NCBI GenBank assembly: GCA_012329065.1
Contig: JAAXPZ010000032.1
Coordinates: 1 to 44,377, forward strand
Direction of reading: 5' to 3'
Origin: Sulfurovum sp.
GTDB lineage: Bacteria > Campylobacterota > Campylobacteria > Campylobacterales > Sulfurovaceae
Length of the DNA stretch: 44,377 bases
This document shows positions 24,714 through 33,942 of this stretch, piece after piece. The notes beneath the pieces were generated by a model. The model ran no database searches, was not told where the DNA came from, and worked only from the letters and a program-made list of their open reading frames with translations. The translations under genes were made by a program, and so were the position numbers. How positions within the stretch are numbered: the first letter of the stretch is position 1; each line of letters begins with the position of its first letter.

Positions 24714-24860
24714 CTAGTCAGCAGTGGCATCATGAATAACACCTTTTGTTCCACGCCAAGCATTGCTACTGTCCTCCTGTATCCCATGTACAGTATTTGT
24801 ACATCCAGAAGTCCAAAATAAAAGCACTGTAAACAGCGTAAACATCATCAACTTTTTCAT
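24714..24860 (-). CDS. Entericidin-like 48-residue lipoprotein
   Basis: A short gene found by direct translation. It opens with the signal sequence MKKLMMFTLFTVLLFWTSGC, where Cys20 closes the lipobox, followed by TNTVHGIQEDSSNAW and a short polar tail ending HDATAD. The mature part after Cys resembles EcnA/EcnB entericidins (C-N-T-V-G-D-I pattern). Those are tiny membrane lipoproteins of a stress-linked toxin/antidote system; which role applies here is unknown. AGAGGATT is the ribosome-binding site. The next gene begins directly after its TAG. Confidence 0.75.
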   Translation of the reverse strand: MKKLMMFTLFTVLLFWTSGCTNTVHGIQEDSSNAWRGTKGVIHDATAD

Positions 24861-24950
24861 ATTCTAATCCTCTTTTGATTATTTTCTTATGTGATTATAT
24901 CATTTATATGTAAAAATATCAATACTCGTGATTCATCAGCAATACAACTC

Positions 24951-24966
24951 TGTAGTGCTAACTACA
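24951..24966 (-). terminator. Small hairpin downstream of dbpA
   Basis: TGTAGT-GCTA-ACTACA forms a 6-bp stem 47 nt past the dbpA stop on the minus strand. There is no clear U-run, so termination is uncertain. Confidence 0.3.
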
Positions 24967-25012
24967 AGGGCATAATAGCAATACTCTACTTATAAAGATT
25001 ACCTTTGTATTA

Positions 25013-26377
25013 CTAAAGTATCCAGACCCTAAATTTCTTGTTTTTGATTCTACTTCTTTGGATGCCATCAAGTGCCTTGGCAGAAACCGAACTGTCAACT
25101 GCAACATAAGACTTCCTATCGAATATCTCTATTTTTCCTATAACCCTACCATCAATACCTATCTCTTTACATAATGTACCGAGCATATCTCCTGCTCTTA
25201 GTTTATCTTTTTTGCCTCCATCGATACAAAGAGTTTTCATCTTTCCAGATACAGTAAAGCCCCTCTTGGTATTTGAATATGATATTTGTTCCAAAGATAC
25301 CTCTGGAGCGACCTCCTCCAGCTCAAACTTCTGATTAGGGAGATAGATAGACGCTGCTACACCTTTGGTGCCAGCCCTGCCTGTTCTACCTATACGATGG
25401 ATATATGCTTCTGGGTCATGTGGGAGATCGTAATTTACTATTAGATCTATGTCCTTGACATCCAAACCTCGCGATGCCACATCTGTTGCAACCAATACAG
25501 GCATAGTGCCATTGGCAAACATCAATAAAGCCTCGTTTCTCTCTCTTTGATTTAGGTCTCCATGCAACGCTTGTGCATCATAGTTATTTGAATACAGCCA
25601 ATTAGCCAACTCGTCAACAACTATTTTTGTATTGCAAAATATAAGTACTGATCTAGGCTTGTAGGTACTAATAATTTGCAAGAGTATCTTTTGTTTTTCG
25701 TGGGTTTCTGCCCTGTAGGCTACCTGACGAATCGTTTGCTTACTATGAGAATCTTCTATGATAATTCTTTCGGGAGTCTTGAGTATCTCTCTAGAAAGCT
25801 GCTCTATCTTATCAGGAAAAGTTGCAGAAAAAAGCATAGTCTGTCTTTTAGGCGGCAGATTGGATATGATTTTAGATATGGCATCAAAAAAGCCCATATC
25901 TAGCATCCTGTCACCTTCATCCAGCACTAGTGTGCTTATATCATACAGCGGTATCGTCTCTCTGGATAGGTGATCTTGTAGCCTACCGGGTGTACCCACT
26001 ATAATATGAGCACCCTGCTCTAGCGAATTGATTTGTGGCCTCATGGGCGTACCACCTGCCAAAGTAACGATTTTTATGTTATCTTTGTATCTTGCCAGTT
26101 TTCGTAGCTCTTTACTCACTTGTTCTGCTAGCTCTCTTGTTGGGGTCATAATCAATACTTGTGGGTCTTTTGAATATATATCGATACCCATAATAACTGG
26201 TATGCCAAACGCTGCTGTCTTTCCAGATCCTGTCTTTGCCTGAGCAATAAGATCCTTGCCTTGCAAAAGTACAGGAATGGCCTGCTCTTGCACTTTGGTC
26301 ATTTGTGTGTAATCCAAGCTGTCTAGATTGTCTATAAGTTTTTGAGGGAGTTGCTTAATGGTTTTAAAACAGGACAT
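25013..26377 (-). CDS. dbpA: ATP-dependent RNA helicase DbpA-like (DEAD-box)
   Basis: This 454-residue protein has the helicase core: Q motif, AKTGSGKT (47-54), PTRELAEQ, TPGR, motif II, SAT (184-186) and HRIGRTGRAG. The C-terminal 75 residues (RGFTVSGKMKTLCIDGGKKDKLRAGDMLG, split GKIEIFDRKSYVAV) fit the DbpA RNA-binding domain, which recognises 23S rRNA hairpin 92. Motif II reads DEGD instead of DEAD. The likely role is large-subunit ribosome assembly. Confidence 0.9.
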   Translation of the reverse strand: MSCFKTIKQLPQKLIDNLDSLDYTQMTKVQEQAIPVLLQGKDLIAQAKTGSGKTAAFGIPVIMGIDIYSKDPQVLIMTPTRELAEQVSKELRKLARYKDNIKIVTLAGGTPMRPQINSLEQGAHIIVGTPGRLQDHLSRETIPLYDISTLVLDEGDRMLDMGFFDAISKIISNLPPKRQTMLFSATFPDKIEQLSREILKTPERIIIEDSHSKQTIRQVAYRAETHEKQKILLQIISTYKPRSVLIFCNTKIVVDELANWLYSNNYDAQALHGDLNQRERNEALLMFANGTMPVLVATDVASRGLDVKDIDLIVNYDLPHDPEAYIHRIGRTGRAGTKGVAASIYLPNQKFELEEVAPEVSLEQISYSNTKRGFTVSGKMKTLCIDGGKKDKLRAGDMLGTLCKEIGIDGRVIGKIEIFDRKSYVAVDSSVSAKALDGIQRSRIKNKKFRVWIL

Positions 26378-26413
26378 AATACTCTTTTTGCGTATTATAC
26401 CCTGTTTTGGTAT

Positions 26414-28369
26414 TTATACCTTTCTGTTTATAATCTCTTCAATTGTACCTACAATAAATGGATCTTCTAGTGTGGATATGTCTTGCGTGATGGGCTCACT
26501 TTTGATGATACTTCTGAGAATTCTTCTCATAACTTTACCAGATCTTGTTTTTGGTAGATCTGGAACAAATGCCATATCGTCACACAAAGCTATCACACCA
26601 ATCTCGCCTTTGATCATGCCGTTGATTTCTTTCATGGTCTCTAGTTCATCCGCAACACCATCATCATGCTTGAGTACTACATAGGCGAATATGCCTTCTC
26701 CTTTGATCTCATGTGGCTTACCGACAACAGCTACAGATGCAACATTGTCATGCTTTTTGATCGCTGCTTCTACCTCTGCTGTGCCCATACGGTGACCTGA
26801 GACATTAATGACATCATCAGTACGACCTGTGATTGTAATATATCCACCTTCATCTATAGTGGCACCATCTCCAGAGAAATAGACAGGCTTACTATCCTTT
26901 TTACAATCTCCAAAATAAGAGCTTACATACCTCTCTTCGTCTCCCCATACATTCCTGATCATGCTTGGCCAAGGTTTTGTAATACAGAGAAATCCTTTCT
27001 CTCCTATAGGTGTAGGGTTGCCCTCTTCATCTATCACTTCCGCCATGATGCCTGGCAGAGGAAATGTGGCACAAGCTGGCTTGATTGCAGTGGCACCTGG
27101 CAGTGGCGATATCATATGCCCGCCAGTCTCTGTCTGCCACCAAGTATCAACTAATGCACAATTACTGTTACCTATCTGCTCATAATACCACTTCCATGCA
27201 GGTGGATCTATAGGTTCACCAACAGTTCCTAACACTCTCAAAGAGCTAAGATCATATTTACTTGGTTCATCTGCACCCATCTTGTGTAACATTCTAATCG
27301 CTGTGGGAGCTGTATAAAATTGATTAATCTGATACTCTTCTACCATTCTCCAGCATCTGCCTGCATCAGGATAAGTAGGTACACCCTCGAATATAATGGT
27401 AGTAGCTCCAGCTGCAAGAGGACCATAGACAATATAGGTATGTCCAGTGATCCAGCCTACATCAGCTGTACACCAGTATGTGTCATTGTCCTTGAGATCA
27501 AAGACCCACTCCATAGTCATCTGAGCCCAAAGGATATATCCAGCTGTAGAATGTTGCACTCCCTTTGGCTTGCCTGTGCTACCAGAAGTATAGAGTAAAA
27601 ATAGCGGATCTTCACTATCCATAGGTTCCGCTTCACAGATATGAGATTGTGATTTGATTAGTTCATTATAAGCATAGTCTCTGCCAGCCTCCCAGTGTAT
27701 GTCTTCGCCATTTCTCTCTACTACACAGACTGCCTTTACACATTCACAATCTTTTTCCAAAGCCTTGTCAACTGCAGGCTTAAGCATGTACGGCTTTCCT
27801 TTCCTGAAAGCTCCATCTGCTGTGACAACCAGCTTTGCCTCCGCATCAGATATTCTATCCCTAAGTGCTTCTGCTGAGAATCCGCCAAATACCACAGAGT
27901 GTATAGCACCGATTTTAGCACATGCAAGCATGGTAATGGCAGCCTCAGGTATCATCGGCATATAGAGTACTACTCTGTCACCTTTTTTTATCCCAAAATT
28001 ATTTTTGAACATATTTGCAGTTTTATTGACCTCATAAGATAGTCTTCGATAAGTCAATACCTGATGATCTCCGTTGTCTCCTTCAAATATAATCGCTGCT
28101 TTATTCTTTTTTGTCGCTAGATGCCTATCTACACACTGATGAGCTACATTTAGTTGTCCACCATTAAACCATTCATAAAACGGTGCCTTGCTCTCATCTA
28201 GTACTGTATCAAAAGGCTTGAACCAATCTATCTTACGATTTGCATATTCACCCCAAAAACCTTCATAATCCGCTTTTGCTCTACTTTGCAACTCCCAGTA
28301 TTCACCCATACCTCTAATAGCTGCATCGCTAACGATATCTGGATTTGGTTGATAAAGTTTTTTTAACAT
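26414..28369 (-). CDS. acs: Acetyl-CoA synthetase
   Basis: This 651-residue AMP-forming ligase has [15 protein letters not shown] (AMP-binding), [30 protein letters not shown] and the C-terminal [14 protein letters not shown], whose lysine is the acetylation-controlled catalytic residue. It activates acetate to acetyl-CoA. AAGGAG precedes the ATG. The 150 nt upstream are AT-rich with no gene. Length and motifs are fully normal. Confidence 0.97.
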   Translation of the reverse strand: MLKKLYQPNPDIVSDAAIRGMGEYWELQSRAKADYEGFWGEYANRKIDWFKPFDTVLDESKAPFYEWFNGGQLNVAHQCVDRHLATKKNKAAIIFEGDNGDHQVLTYRRLSYEVNKTANMFKNNFGIKKGDRVVLYMPMIPEAAITMLACAKIGAIHSVVFGGFSAEALRDRISDAEAKLVVTADGAFRKGKPYMLKPAVDKALEKDCECVKAVCVVERNGEDIHWEAGRDYAYNELIKSQSHICEAEPMDSEDPLFLLYTSGSTGKPKGVQHSTAGYILWAQMTMEWVFDLKDNDTYWCTADVGWITGHTYIVYGPLAAGATTIIFEGVPTYPDAGRCWRMVEEYQINQFYTAPTAIRMLHKMGADEPSKYDLSSLRVLGTVGEPIDPPAWKWYYEQIGNSNCALVDTWWQTETGGHMISPLPGATAIKPACATFPLPGIMAEVIDEEGNPTPIGEKGFLCITKPWPSMIRNVWGDEERYVSSYFGDCKKDSKPVYFSGDGATIDEGGYITITGRTDDVINVSGHRMGTAEVEAAIKKHDNVASVAVVGKPHEIKGEGIFAYVVLKHDDGVADELETMKEINGMIKGEIGVIALCDDMAFVPDLPKTRSGKVMRRILRSIIKSEPITQDISTLEDPFIVGTIEEIINRKV

Positions 28370-28520
28370 ATATACTCCTTTAATGATAATTATAACTCTA
28401 GAAAAATAACTATATATACAAGAATATCAAAATAAAATAGCATAAAGATAGCATTATAAAGGATGTGTAAGCTTTAAGAACCCACTGTCCAATTTGGTAA
28501 CAATTCAGACTAAAAATATC

Positions 28521-29021
28521 CTATTTAGCCCTCATTATATTGTATACATGCGTAAGGTCATAAATTTTATATCTAGCAGGCTCTGCTCTGCCTTCTCCAG
28601 CATAGCTCATTATCAAACCAAGCCTTTTGGCATAATTTATCCATCCTATAAACATGCCACTATGCTCAATGTTATGATAGGAGTGATTTATGTAGTATAG
28701 CCAATCACCTATTCGTATCTTGCTAGATTTGACATATGGACCACTTTTTCTGCCTTTATGAACAACTGCTCTTTTGCCCTTAGGATAGCCTGCTTTTGTA
28801 AAAGCTCTATTGAGATAATCCCAGCATGCACCCCTTATCACTACTCTGTTTTCAACCATGCGGCGGATAGTCTGCATTACATTTCTAGCGGGAGTTGTAG
28901 CTTTTGCTTCAGCCTTGAGTATAAACTTTTGATACTTTTTATAACTCTTTGTTTGAGAAGATGCTTCAAGCCAATTTCCGAAAAATAGGGTAAGACAAAG
29001 GAGTAAGATAGTTTTTTGCAT
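28521..29021 (-). CDS. Secreted NlpC/P60- or CHAP-like cysteine hydrolase candidate
   Basis: This 166-residue protein has a signal peptide (ILLLCLTLFFGNWLEA). A putative catalytic Cys66 lies in IRGACWDYLNRAF, then KIRIGDWLYYIN and His120 in EHSGMFIGW, an order and spacing that fit the papain-like NlpC/P60 or CHAP peptidoglycan amidases. The third catalytic residue is not clear. The basic central segment (KGKRAVVHKGRKSG) is consistent with wall binding. No family name can be fixed. Confidence 0.6.
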   Translation of the reverse strand: MQKTILLLCLTLFFGNWLEASSQTKSYKKYQKFILKAEAKATTPARNVMQTIRRMVENRVVIRGACWDYLNRAFTKAGYPKGKRAVVHKGRKSGPYVKSSKIRIGDWLYYINHSYHNIEHSGMFIGWINYAKRLGLIMSYAGEGRAEPARYKIYDLTHVYNIMRAK

Positions 29022-29115
29022 ATTTAATGACCTTTTTATAAAAATGGTATCTTTTTTATCTTGGATTAAACTTCTTCCTGATATATTCCATAGTATCTAT
29101 ATACTAGGAACAGCA

Positions 29116-29403
29116 ATGATACCTTTTTCTGATGAAGAGCTTGCACATGCAGTAGCAAATTATCTACCAAAAATCTCAGAGTATGTCGCATCTCATGATG
29201 GTACTATGGATTTTGCTGGTGTAAAAGACAGTGTTAGTTATGTCGTACTTGGTGGTACATGCAATGGATGCTCTATGAGTACAGCAACCACTAAAATGGT
29301 TATTCAAAAGAAACTAAGAGAACTAATCCATCCTGAGATAGTAGTAGAAAGTATATTTCCTGACCAACAAGATATGCTGCCAGAAGGGCTAACGAGGGCT
29401 TAA
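29116..29403 (+). CDS. Nfu-type Fe-S carrier (NifU C-terminal domain)
   Basis: This 95-residue protein is a lone NifU C-terminal domain with the cluster-binding CxxC in GGTCNGCSMSTATTKM. Nfu proteins carry Fe-S clusters from the scaffold to target enzymes. The start at 29116 is chosen because AGGAA lies upstream and homology begins there. Its TAA overlaps by 3 nt, in a palindrome, with the stop of the convergent ogt. Confidence 0.85.
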   Translation: MIPFSDEELAHAVANYLPKISEYVASHDGTMDFAGVKDSVSYVVLGGTCNGCSMSTATTKMVIQKKLRELIHPEIVVESIFPDQQDMLPEGLTRA

Positions 29404-29708
29404 AAGCCCCAAAAAATATTTTCAAAATCTATTATTTTGCCATCTTTTGTTGCAACGCCCTCTTGTGACAATAGTTTAATTTTTGTTGACACACCATCAC
29501 CTCCACTATACTTTCCTATTTTACCGCTAGCGAGTACTACGCGATGACAAGGAACCTCTGGTGCATCGGGATTTTTACCTACTGCACTACCCACAGCTCT
29601 GACTGCCTTTGATTCCAAGTGATCCGCTATCGCAGCATAGCTTGTTACTTGTCCTTTGGGTATCAATGTCAATGCTCTCCATACTGATTGTTGAAAATTC
29701 GTCGCCAC
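29400..29708 (-). CDS. ogt: Methylated-DNA-protein cysteine methyltransferase, minimal form
   Basis: This 102-residue protein is only the MGMT DNA-binding/catalytic domain: FQQSVWRALTLIPKGQVTSY, RAVGSAVGKNP and PCHRVV with the acceptor cysteine, then KIGKYSGG. It would remove alkyl groups from O6 of guanine by suicide transfer. The N-terminal domain of Ada/Ogt is missing, as in short MGMT and alkyltransferase-like proteins; keeping PCHR argues for real transferase activity. Confidence 0.88.
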   Translation of the reverse strand: MATNFQQSVWRALTLIPKGQVTSYAAIADHLESKAVRAVGSAVGKNPDAPEVPCHRVVLASGKIGKYSGGDGVSTKIKLLSQEGVATKDGKIIDFENIFWGF

Positions 29709-29776
29709 CTACATCTCCTTAAACGAGTTTCTGCTAAAATCATAGCAAAATAATCCAAAAATAAGGCAAAGCGTTA

Positions 29777-30151
29777 ATGATACAGAAAAACAAACTTATA
29801 ATATCTATGATAATAATGGTTGCTATGCTTATAGGACTAAGCGGATGTGTGTCAACCACTCCAAGATGTACTAGCAATACAAATGCAAGTGCTTACTTTT
29901 GTTACCAAGGATATAACTTTGGGGAAAATAAAACTACTCAATATAGGCTAGGTGTAAAAGATGGATGCAAAACAGCAAACGGACGCTTCACAAAAAACTA
30001 CAAACTCTCTGGAAGCTCTACGGACTATGTTAAAGGCTGGGACAAAGGCAGAGCTACCTGCAAGCTTATCAGACCAAAAGATGCAGAACCTGGCACAATG
30101 AGAACAGAGTATCAGCAAAGCATAGACGAACGAGTCTACTACGGAAATTAA
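29777..30151 (+). CDS. Predicted lipoprotein
   Basis: This 124-residue protein has a long signal peptide ending in the lipobox LIGLSGC (Cys about 24). The mature part has conserved-looking aromatic and cysteine residues (ASAYFCYQGYNFG, VKDGCKTANGRFTK, VKGWDKGRATCK), possibly forming disulfides. No family recognised. It precedes ybeY by 5 nt and may share its transcript. Confidence 0.7.
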   Translation: MIQKNKLIISMIIMVAMLIGLSGCVSTTPRCTSNTNASAYFCYQGYNFGENKTTQYRLGVKDGCKTANGRFTKNYKLSGSSTDYVKGWDKGRATCKLIRPKDAEPGTMRTEYQQSIDERVYYGN

Positions 30152-30156
30152 ATAAT

Positions 30157-30582
30157 ATGATACAGATGGAAAACCTAACCGATTTTCAAGTCTCTACTGA
30201 ACTATTGGAAAAGATTGCAAAATATCTGACAGACAGGGATGTGGAACTGATACTGTGTGATAATGATTTTATACAGACTATCAATAGTAAATATCGTAGA
30301 AAAGATGACCCTACAGATGTACTAAGTTTCCCAATACGAGGAGGCAGAGAGCATGAACCAGTGGGATCCATAGTTGTCTCTATGGATCAAGTGATAGAAA
30401 AATCTGAAGAACTCTCTCACTCACCTCAAGATGAACTAGCTTTACTTTTTACTCATGGGTTACTGCATCTACTAGGATTTAACCACGAAAAAGATCAAGG
30501 TGAAATGAGAGAGAAAGAAGAAAAGGTGATATGGCGCTTTGGCTTGCCAGCAAGCTTAATAGTTAGATCTGAGGGAAATTGA
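30157..30582 (+). CDS. ybeY: Endoribonuclease YbeY
   Basis: This 141-residue protein has the zinc motif HGLLHLLGFNHE (HxxxHxxGxxH) and the upstream YRRKDDPTDVLSFP block that define YbeY. It takes part in 16S rRNA 3' maturation and ribosome quality control. The start could be 30157 or the ATG at 30166. Its TGA overlaps the next ATG (TGATG). Confidence 0.93.
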   Translation: MIQMENLTDFQVSTELLEKIAKYLTDRDVELILCDNDFIQTINSKYRRKDDPTDVLSFPIRGGREHEPVGSIVVSMDQVIEKSEELSHSPQDELALLFTHGLLHLLGFNHEKDQGEMREKEEKVIWRFGLPASLIVRSEGN

Positions 30583-31520
30583 TGGACTTTTTAGTATTTT
30601 TTATTGCTCTTTCTCTGCTGATATGGGGTTCTGATATCCTCATAAGCCAGAGTGAAAAAATCGCTCTAAGGTTTAATATATCAGAATATGTCATAGGAGC
30701 TACACTTGTAGCCGTAGGAACAAGCCTACCAGAAATGGCAGCCTCTATAGCGGCTAGTGCTGCAAACAAGCCAGAGATAGCTGTAGCCAATGTCATAGGA
30801 AGCAATATCTTCAATATCACACTTGTCCTTGCAGCTGTATTTATTATAGCAAAAAAGGTTAATCCGCATAGAGATTTCTTTGCCAAAGATAGTAGCTGGG
30901 CACTTTTCCCTGTTCTTATATTTATCCTTATGGTGCTCGATGGTTCTTTCTCTAGATTTGATGGACTACTACTGATATTCTTAATGTTTGCCTATATTCT
31001 CTTTTTGTTCCGTACTGGCAAAGATATTCTACTTGGTGACAATAGCGAAGAAAAAGAAGATTTAGCATCATTTAGCTGGATAAAAGTTATTCTACTCACT
31101 CTGCTTGGCTTTGTTTTTGTTATAGGTGGTGCTGGCTATACCATAGAGAGTGCATCTATCATCGCTAAAAGTTTTGGGGTTAGTGACTGGATTATAGGTA
31201 TTATTATGATCTCTCTTGGAACATCTATGCCTGAACTTATGGTATCCATAACAGCCGCACTCAAAGGCAAGGCAGACATGGCAATAGGTGCTATCATAGG
31301 CTCCAATATGGCAAACACCACCATAGTGCTAGGATCTGCAGCTCTAGTCAGAGAAATACATATTAGTCCTATCGACTATATGTTTGATATCTCTACTATG
31401 TTTGTAGCAACTCTGATGCTAGTATTTATCTCCGCAAATAGACTCTACAACAAACCTGCGGGTATCAGTCTTTTGATAGTTTTAGCACTATTTTTGCAAA
31501 ATATGCTTGCCTCTATATAA
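30582..31520 (+). CDS. Calcium/sodium:cation antiporter (CaCA family, YrbG-like)
   Basis: This 312-residue membrane protein has about ten hydrophobic segments and the two inverted alpha-repeats: GATLVAVGTSLPEMAASI with IGSNIFNI, and GIIMISLGTSMPELMVSI with IGSNMANT. The GTS-PE motifs line the ion path. It should exchange Ca2+ (or K+) for Na+ or H+ across the inner membrane. The start is the ATG overlapping the ybeY stop, with GAGGGAA upstream. Confidence 0.92.
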   Translation: MDFLVFFIALSLLIWGSDILISQSEKIALRFNISEYVIGATLVAVGTSLPEMAASIAASAANKPEIAVANVIGSNIFNITLVLAAVFIIAKKVNPHRDFFAKDSSWALFPVLIFILMVLDGSFSRFDGLLLIFLMFAYILFLFRTGKDILLGDNSEEKEDLASFSWIKVILLTLLGFVFVIGGAGYTIESASIIAKSFGVSDWIIGIIMISLGTSMPELMVSITAALKGKADMAIGAIIGSNMANTTIVLGSAALVREIHISPIDYMFDISTMFVATLMLVFISANRLYNKPAGISLLIVLALFLQNMLASI

Positions 31521-31605
31521 CGGCTACATGAGAGGACTAATGCTTAAGTAATATTTTTTATATATAATATCTATGATCAAAATAATAAATCGAAGGGGAA
31601 AGATA

Positions 31606-33006
31606 ATGTTAAAGATCAAATATTCAAGTTTGTTGCTGGGGATTTTATTGCCTACAGCAAGCCTATACGCCGAAAGTGTGCCGCTTACGCCACCTGATGC
31701 CAAGCCTGGTGAGTGCTATGCAAAAGTAGTTTTACCTGCAGAGTACGAAGATATCGAAGAGCAAGTAATGGTCAAAGAACCTTCTGAGTCGATCTCAATC
31801 ATACCAGCTGAGTATGACACTGTCAAGTCAGAGATAGAGGTCATTCCTGAAACCAAAAAGCTCACACCTGTAGTAGCAACATACAAAGAAGTTGTAGAAA
31901 CTATTGAGATCAAGCCAGCATTTAAAATCTGGAAAAACTCATTAGATGAAGATGCCTTGCCAGTTAGTCCGATTATACTATCTGCCATAGAGTCTGCAGG
32001 AGTAGATATAAAAAATGCCCAGACAGGAGACTGCTATAGGGAGTATTTTGTTCCAAGAAAGTTTGCGAAGAACTCCGAAGAGATACTTGTGCAGTCTGAG
32101 AGCAATGAGACAGAGGTGCTGCCACCAGAGTTTGAAATAGTTGAAAAAACAGTTACTATCAAGCCTGCATCCAAGGAGCTAGTAGAGGTTGCAGCAGTAT
32201 ACGAAGAGATAGAGGAGCAAATACTTATAGCCCCTGAAAAGACCATATGGAAAAAGGGTCAAAATCCAGCACAAAAAGTCTCTGGTGCCACAGGAGAGAT
32301 TATGTGTCTAGTAACAGTGCCTGCCAAATATAAAACTCTAAAAAAGAAAATACTAAAAGAGCCTGCAACTACAAGTGTGGTAGATACGCCACCTGAGACA
32401 AAAATCATAGAGACCAAAAAACTCCTAACTGACTATCAAGTCAAATACACATCTGTTGATGCTGTATATATTTCAGTTGAAAAAACAGCACTGGAACAAG
32501 AGGCTCAGTTTGCGTGGTATAGCAACAAAAATAAAGTAGATGATAAGTTAAAATTTTCAGGACAACAGGCATGCCTGATCGAAGAGCCAGCAGAAAATAT
32601 CGAAGTTACCAAAATGGTACTAGATACCCCTGCTAGAATTGATACAGAAGTGATACCTGCAACCTTTGAAATGGCAGAGACTCAAGAACTAATCGCTGAG
32701 GCTAAAGTAGTCAAAACTCCTATTGAAGCAGACTTCAAGACTATCGCAAAGAAAAAGAGGGTTACTGACGAGCAAATTGGATGGAAGAGAATACTTTGCC
32801 AAACCAATATGAGTCAAGATGTGATCGCAAATATCCAAAAAACACTAAACGACAAAGGATATGAGGCAGGCGAACCAGATGGTCTACTCGGCAGAGGAAC
32901 CAAAAATGCCATTGATCAGTTCCAGAGAGAAAATAACCTAGCTACTGGTGGCATTACCTACGACACACTAGGTGCACTAGGCATCAAGCTAAGTCATCAA
33001 CAATAA
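31606..33006 (+). CDS. Secreted four-repeat protein with C-terminal peptidoglycan-binding domain
   Basis: This 466-residue protein has a signal peptide (LLLGILLPTASLYAES) followed by four diverged repeats of about 75-95 residues. Each contains a cysteine near its start, paired Val/Glu-rich strands of the type VVLPAEYEDIEEQVMV, and a tryptophan near its end (FKIWKNS, KTIWKKG, FAWYSN, IGWKRI). The last 65 residues form a PG_binding_1 domain (IQKTLNDKGYEAGEPDGLLG, AIDQFQRENNL). The architecture suggests a wall-anchored periplasmic scaffold. AAGGGG lies before the ATG at 31606; the in-frame ATG at 31573 is less likely. Confidence 0.82.
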   Translation: MLKIKYSSLLLGILLPTASLYAESVPLTPPDAKPGECYAKVVLPAEYEDIEEQVMVKEPSESISIIPAEYDTVKSEIEVIPETKKLTPVVATYKEVVETIEIKPAFKIWKNSLDEDALPVSPIILSAIESAGVDIKNAQTGDCYREYFVPRKFAKNSEEILVQSESNETEVLPPEFEIVEKTVTIKPASKELVEVAAVYEEIEEQILIAPEKTIWKKGQNPAQKVSGATGEIMCLVTVPAKYKTLKKKILKEPATTSVVDTPPETKIIETKKLLTDYQVKYTSVDAVYISVEKTALEQEAQFAWYSNKNKVDDKLKFSGQQACLIEEPAENIEVTKMVLDTPARIDTEVIPATFEMAETQELIAEAKVVKTPIEADFKTIAKKKRVTDEQIGWKRILCQTNMSQDVIANIQKTLNDKGYEAGEPDGLLGRGTKNAIDQFQRENNLATGGITYDTLGALGIKLSHQQ

Positions 33007-33019
33007 AACTTACCGTAGA

Positions 33020-33051
33020 GCAAAGATGAGATACCAATAACTCATCTTTGC
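33020..33051. terminator. Bidirectional hairpin between convergent genes
   Basis: GCAAAGATGAG (33020-33030) and CTCATCTTTGC (33041-33051) form a perfect 11-bp stem with a 10-nt loop, placed midway between the stops of the repeat protein and dat. No long U-run follows on either strand. Confidence 0.6.
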
Positions 33052-33062
33052 ATAGATAGCCT

Positions 33063-33917
33063 CTAGGGCATCACTAGCTTTAATGCCTCTTCTAAATATA
33101 TGGCTCTAAGTTTCATGGCTATACCACCAACTTTTCCATCTCCTATCTGTTTCCCATCTATCTCTATGATGGAATAAATCAGTGTAGTAGCACTAGATAG
33201 AAATGCCTCATCTGCTTCGTATGCCTCATCTATAGTAAAGTTTCTCTGCTCAACTCTGATGCCAAGCTTGGGTGCCAACTCAAGTATGAGCTTTCTTCTG
33301 ATCCCTGAGAGTATAGAGTTGGAAAGTGGGCGCGTGATCACTACGCCATCTTTTACTATGTATGCGGAAGATGATGTGCCTTCTGTAACATATCCGTCTT
33401 CAACCATCCAGCCCTCATATGCTCCAGCTTCTTTGGCTTCATTTTTGGCGATACATTGCCCAAGAAGAGATATGGACTTTATGTCTCGTCTCTTCCATCT
33501 GATGTCATTTACAGTCACTACCTTGACACCATCTTTGACCTCTTTGCTGTCTATAATATCTTTGTGAAATCCAAATGCCATACATGTAGGTTTCAAATCT
33601 TTTGGAAATTCAAATACTCTTGCTGCCACTCCGCGAGTGACCTGTGTGTATACTCCGCCCTCTTGGATATCATTTCTATCAACCATTTCTACGAGCATAG
33701 CTAGGTAGTCATTTTGGGGCATGGGCCACTCTAGAGATATTTCCCGTAAACTTCTATCAAATCTCTCCAAAAATGGTTCTACATCTATTATTTTTCCAGC
33801 AAGCACAGGTACAACTTCATATACACCATCAGCAAGCAAAAATCCTCTATCAAATATAGAAACTTTTGCTTTATCCTCAGGAAGAAATTCGCCATTTAAA
33901 AAAACTATCTTTTGCAT
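33063..33917 (-). CDS. dat: D-amino-acid aminotransferase
   Basis: This 284-residue class IV PLP enzyme opens FLNGEFLPEDKAKVSIFDRGFLL and has the PLP lysine in DIKSISLLGQCIAKNEAKEAG and EGTSSSAYIV. These features fit D-alanine transaminase rather than BCAT or ADC lyase. It interconverts D-alanine and D-glutamate for peptidoglycan. AAGGAG precedes the ATG; it follows the DUF389 gene by 25 nt on the same strand. Distinction from branched-chain enzymes by eye is fairly safe but not absolute. Confidence 0.86.
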   Translation of the reverse strand: MQKIVFLNGEFLPEDKAKVSIFDRGFLLADGVYEVVPVLAGKIIDVEPFLERFDRSLREISLEWPMPQNDYLAMLVEMVDRNDIQEGGVYTQVTRGVAARVFEFPKDLKPTCMAFGFHKDIIDSKEVKDGVKVVTVNDIRWKRRDIKSISLLGQCIAKNEAKEAGAYEGWMVEDGYVTEGTSSSAYIVKDGVVITRPLSNSILSGIRRKLILELAPKLGIRVEQRNFTIDEAYEADEAFLSSATTLIYSIIEIDGKQIGDGKVGGIAMKLRAIYLEEALKLVMP

Positions 33918-33942
33918 AAATACTCCTTGTGTTTATAATTGA

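Noticed and set aside
28375-28410. Fur-box-like sequence (TAATGATAATTATAAC) upstream of acs
   Set aside because: In a very AT-rich intergenic region such partial matches are expected by chance, and acs is not a typical Fur target.
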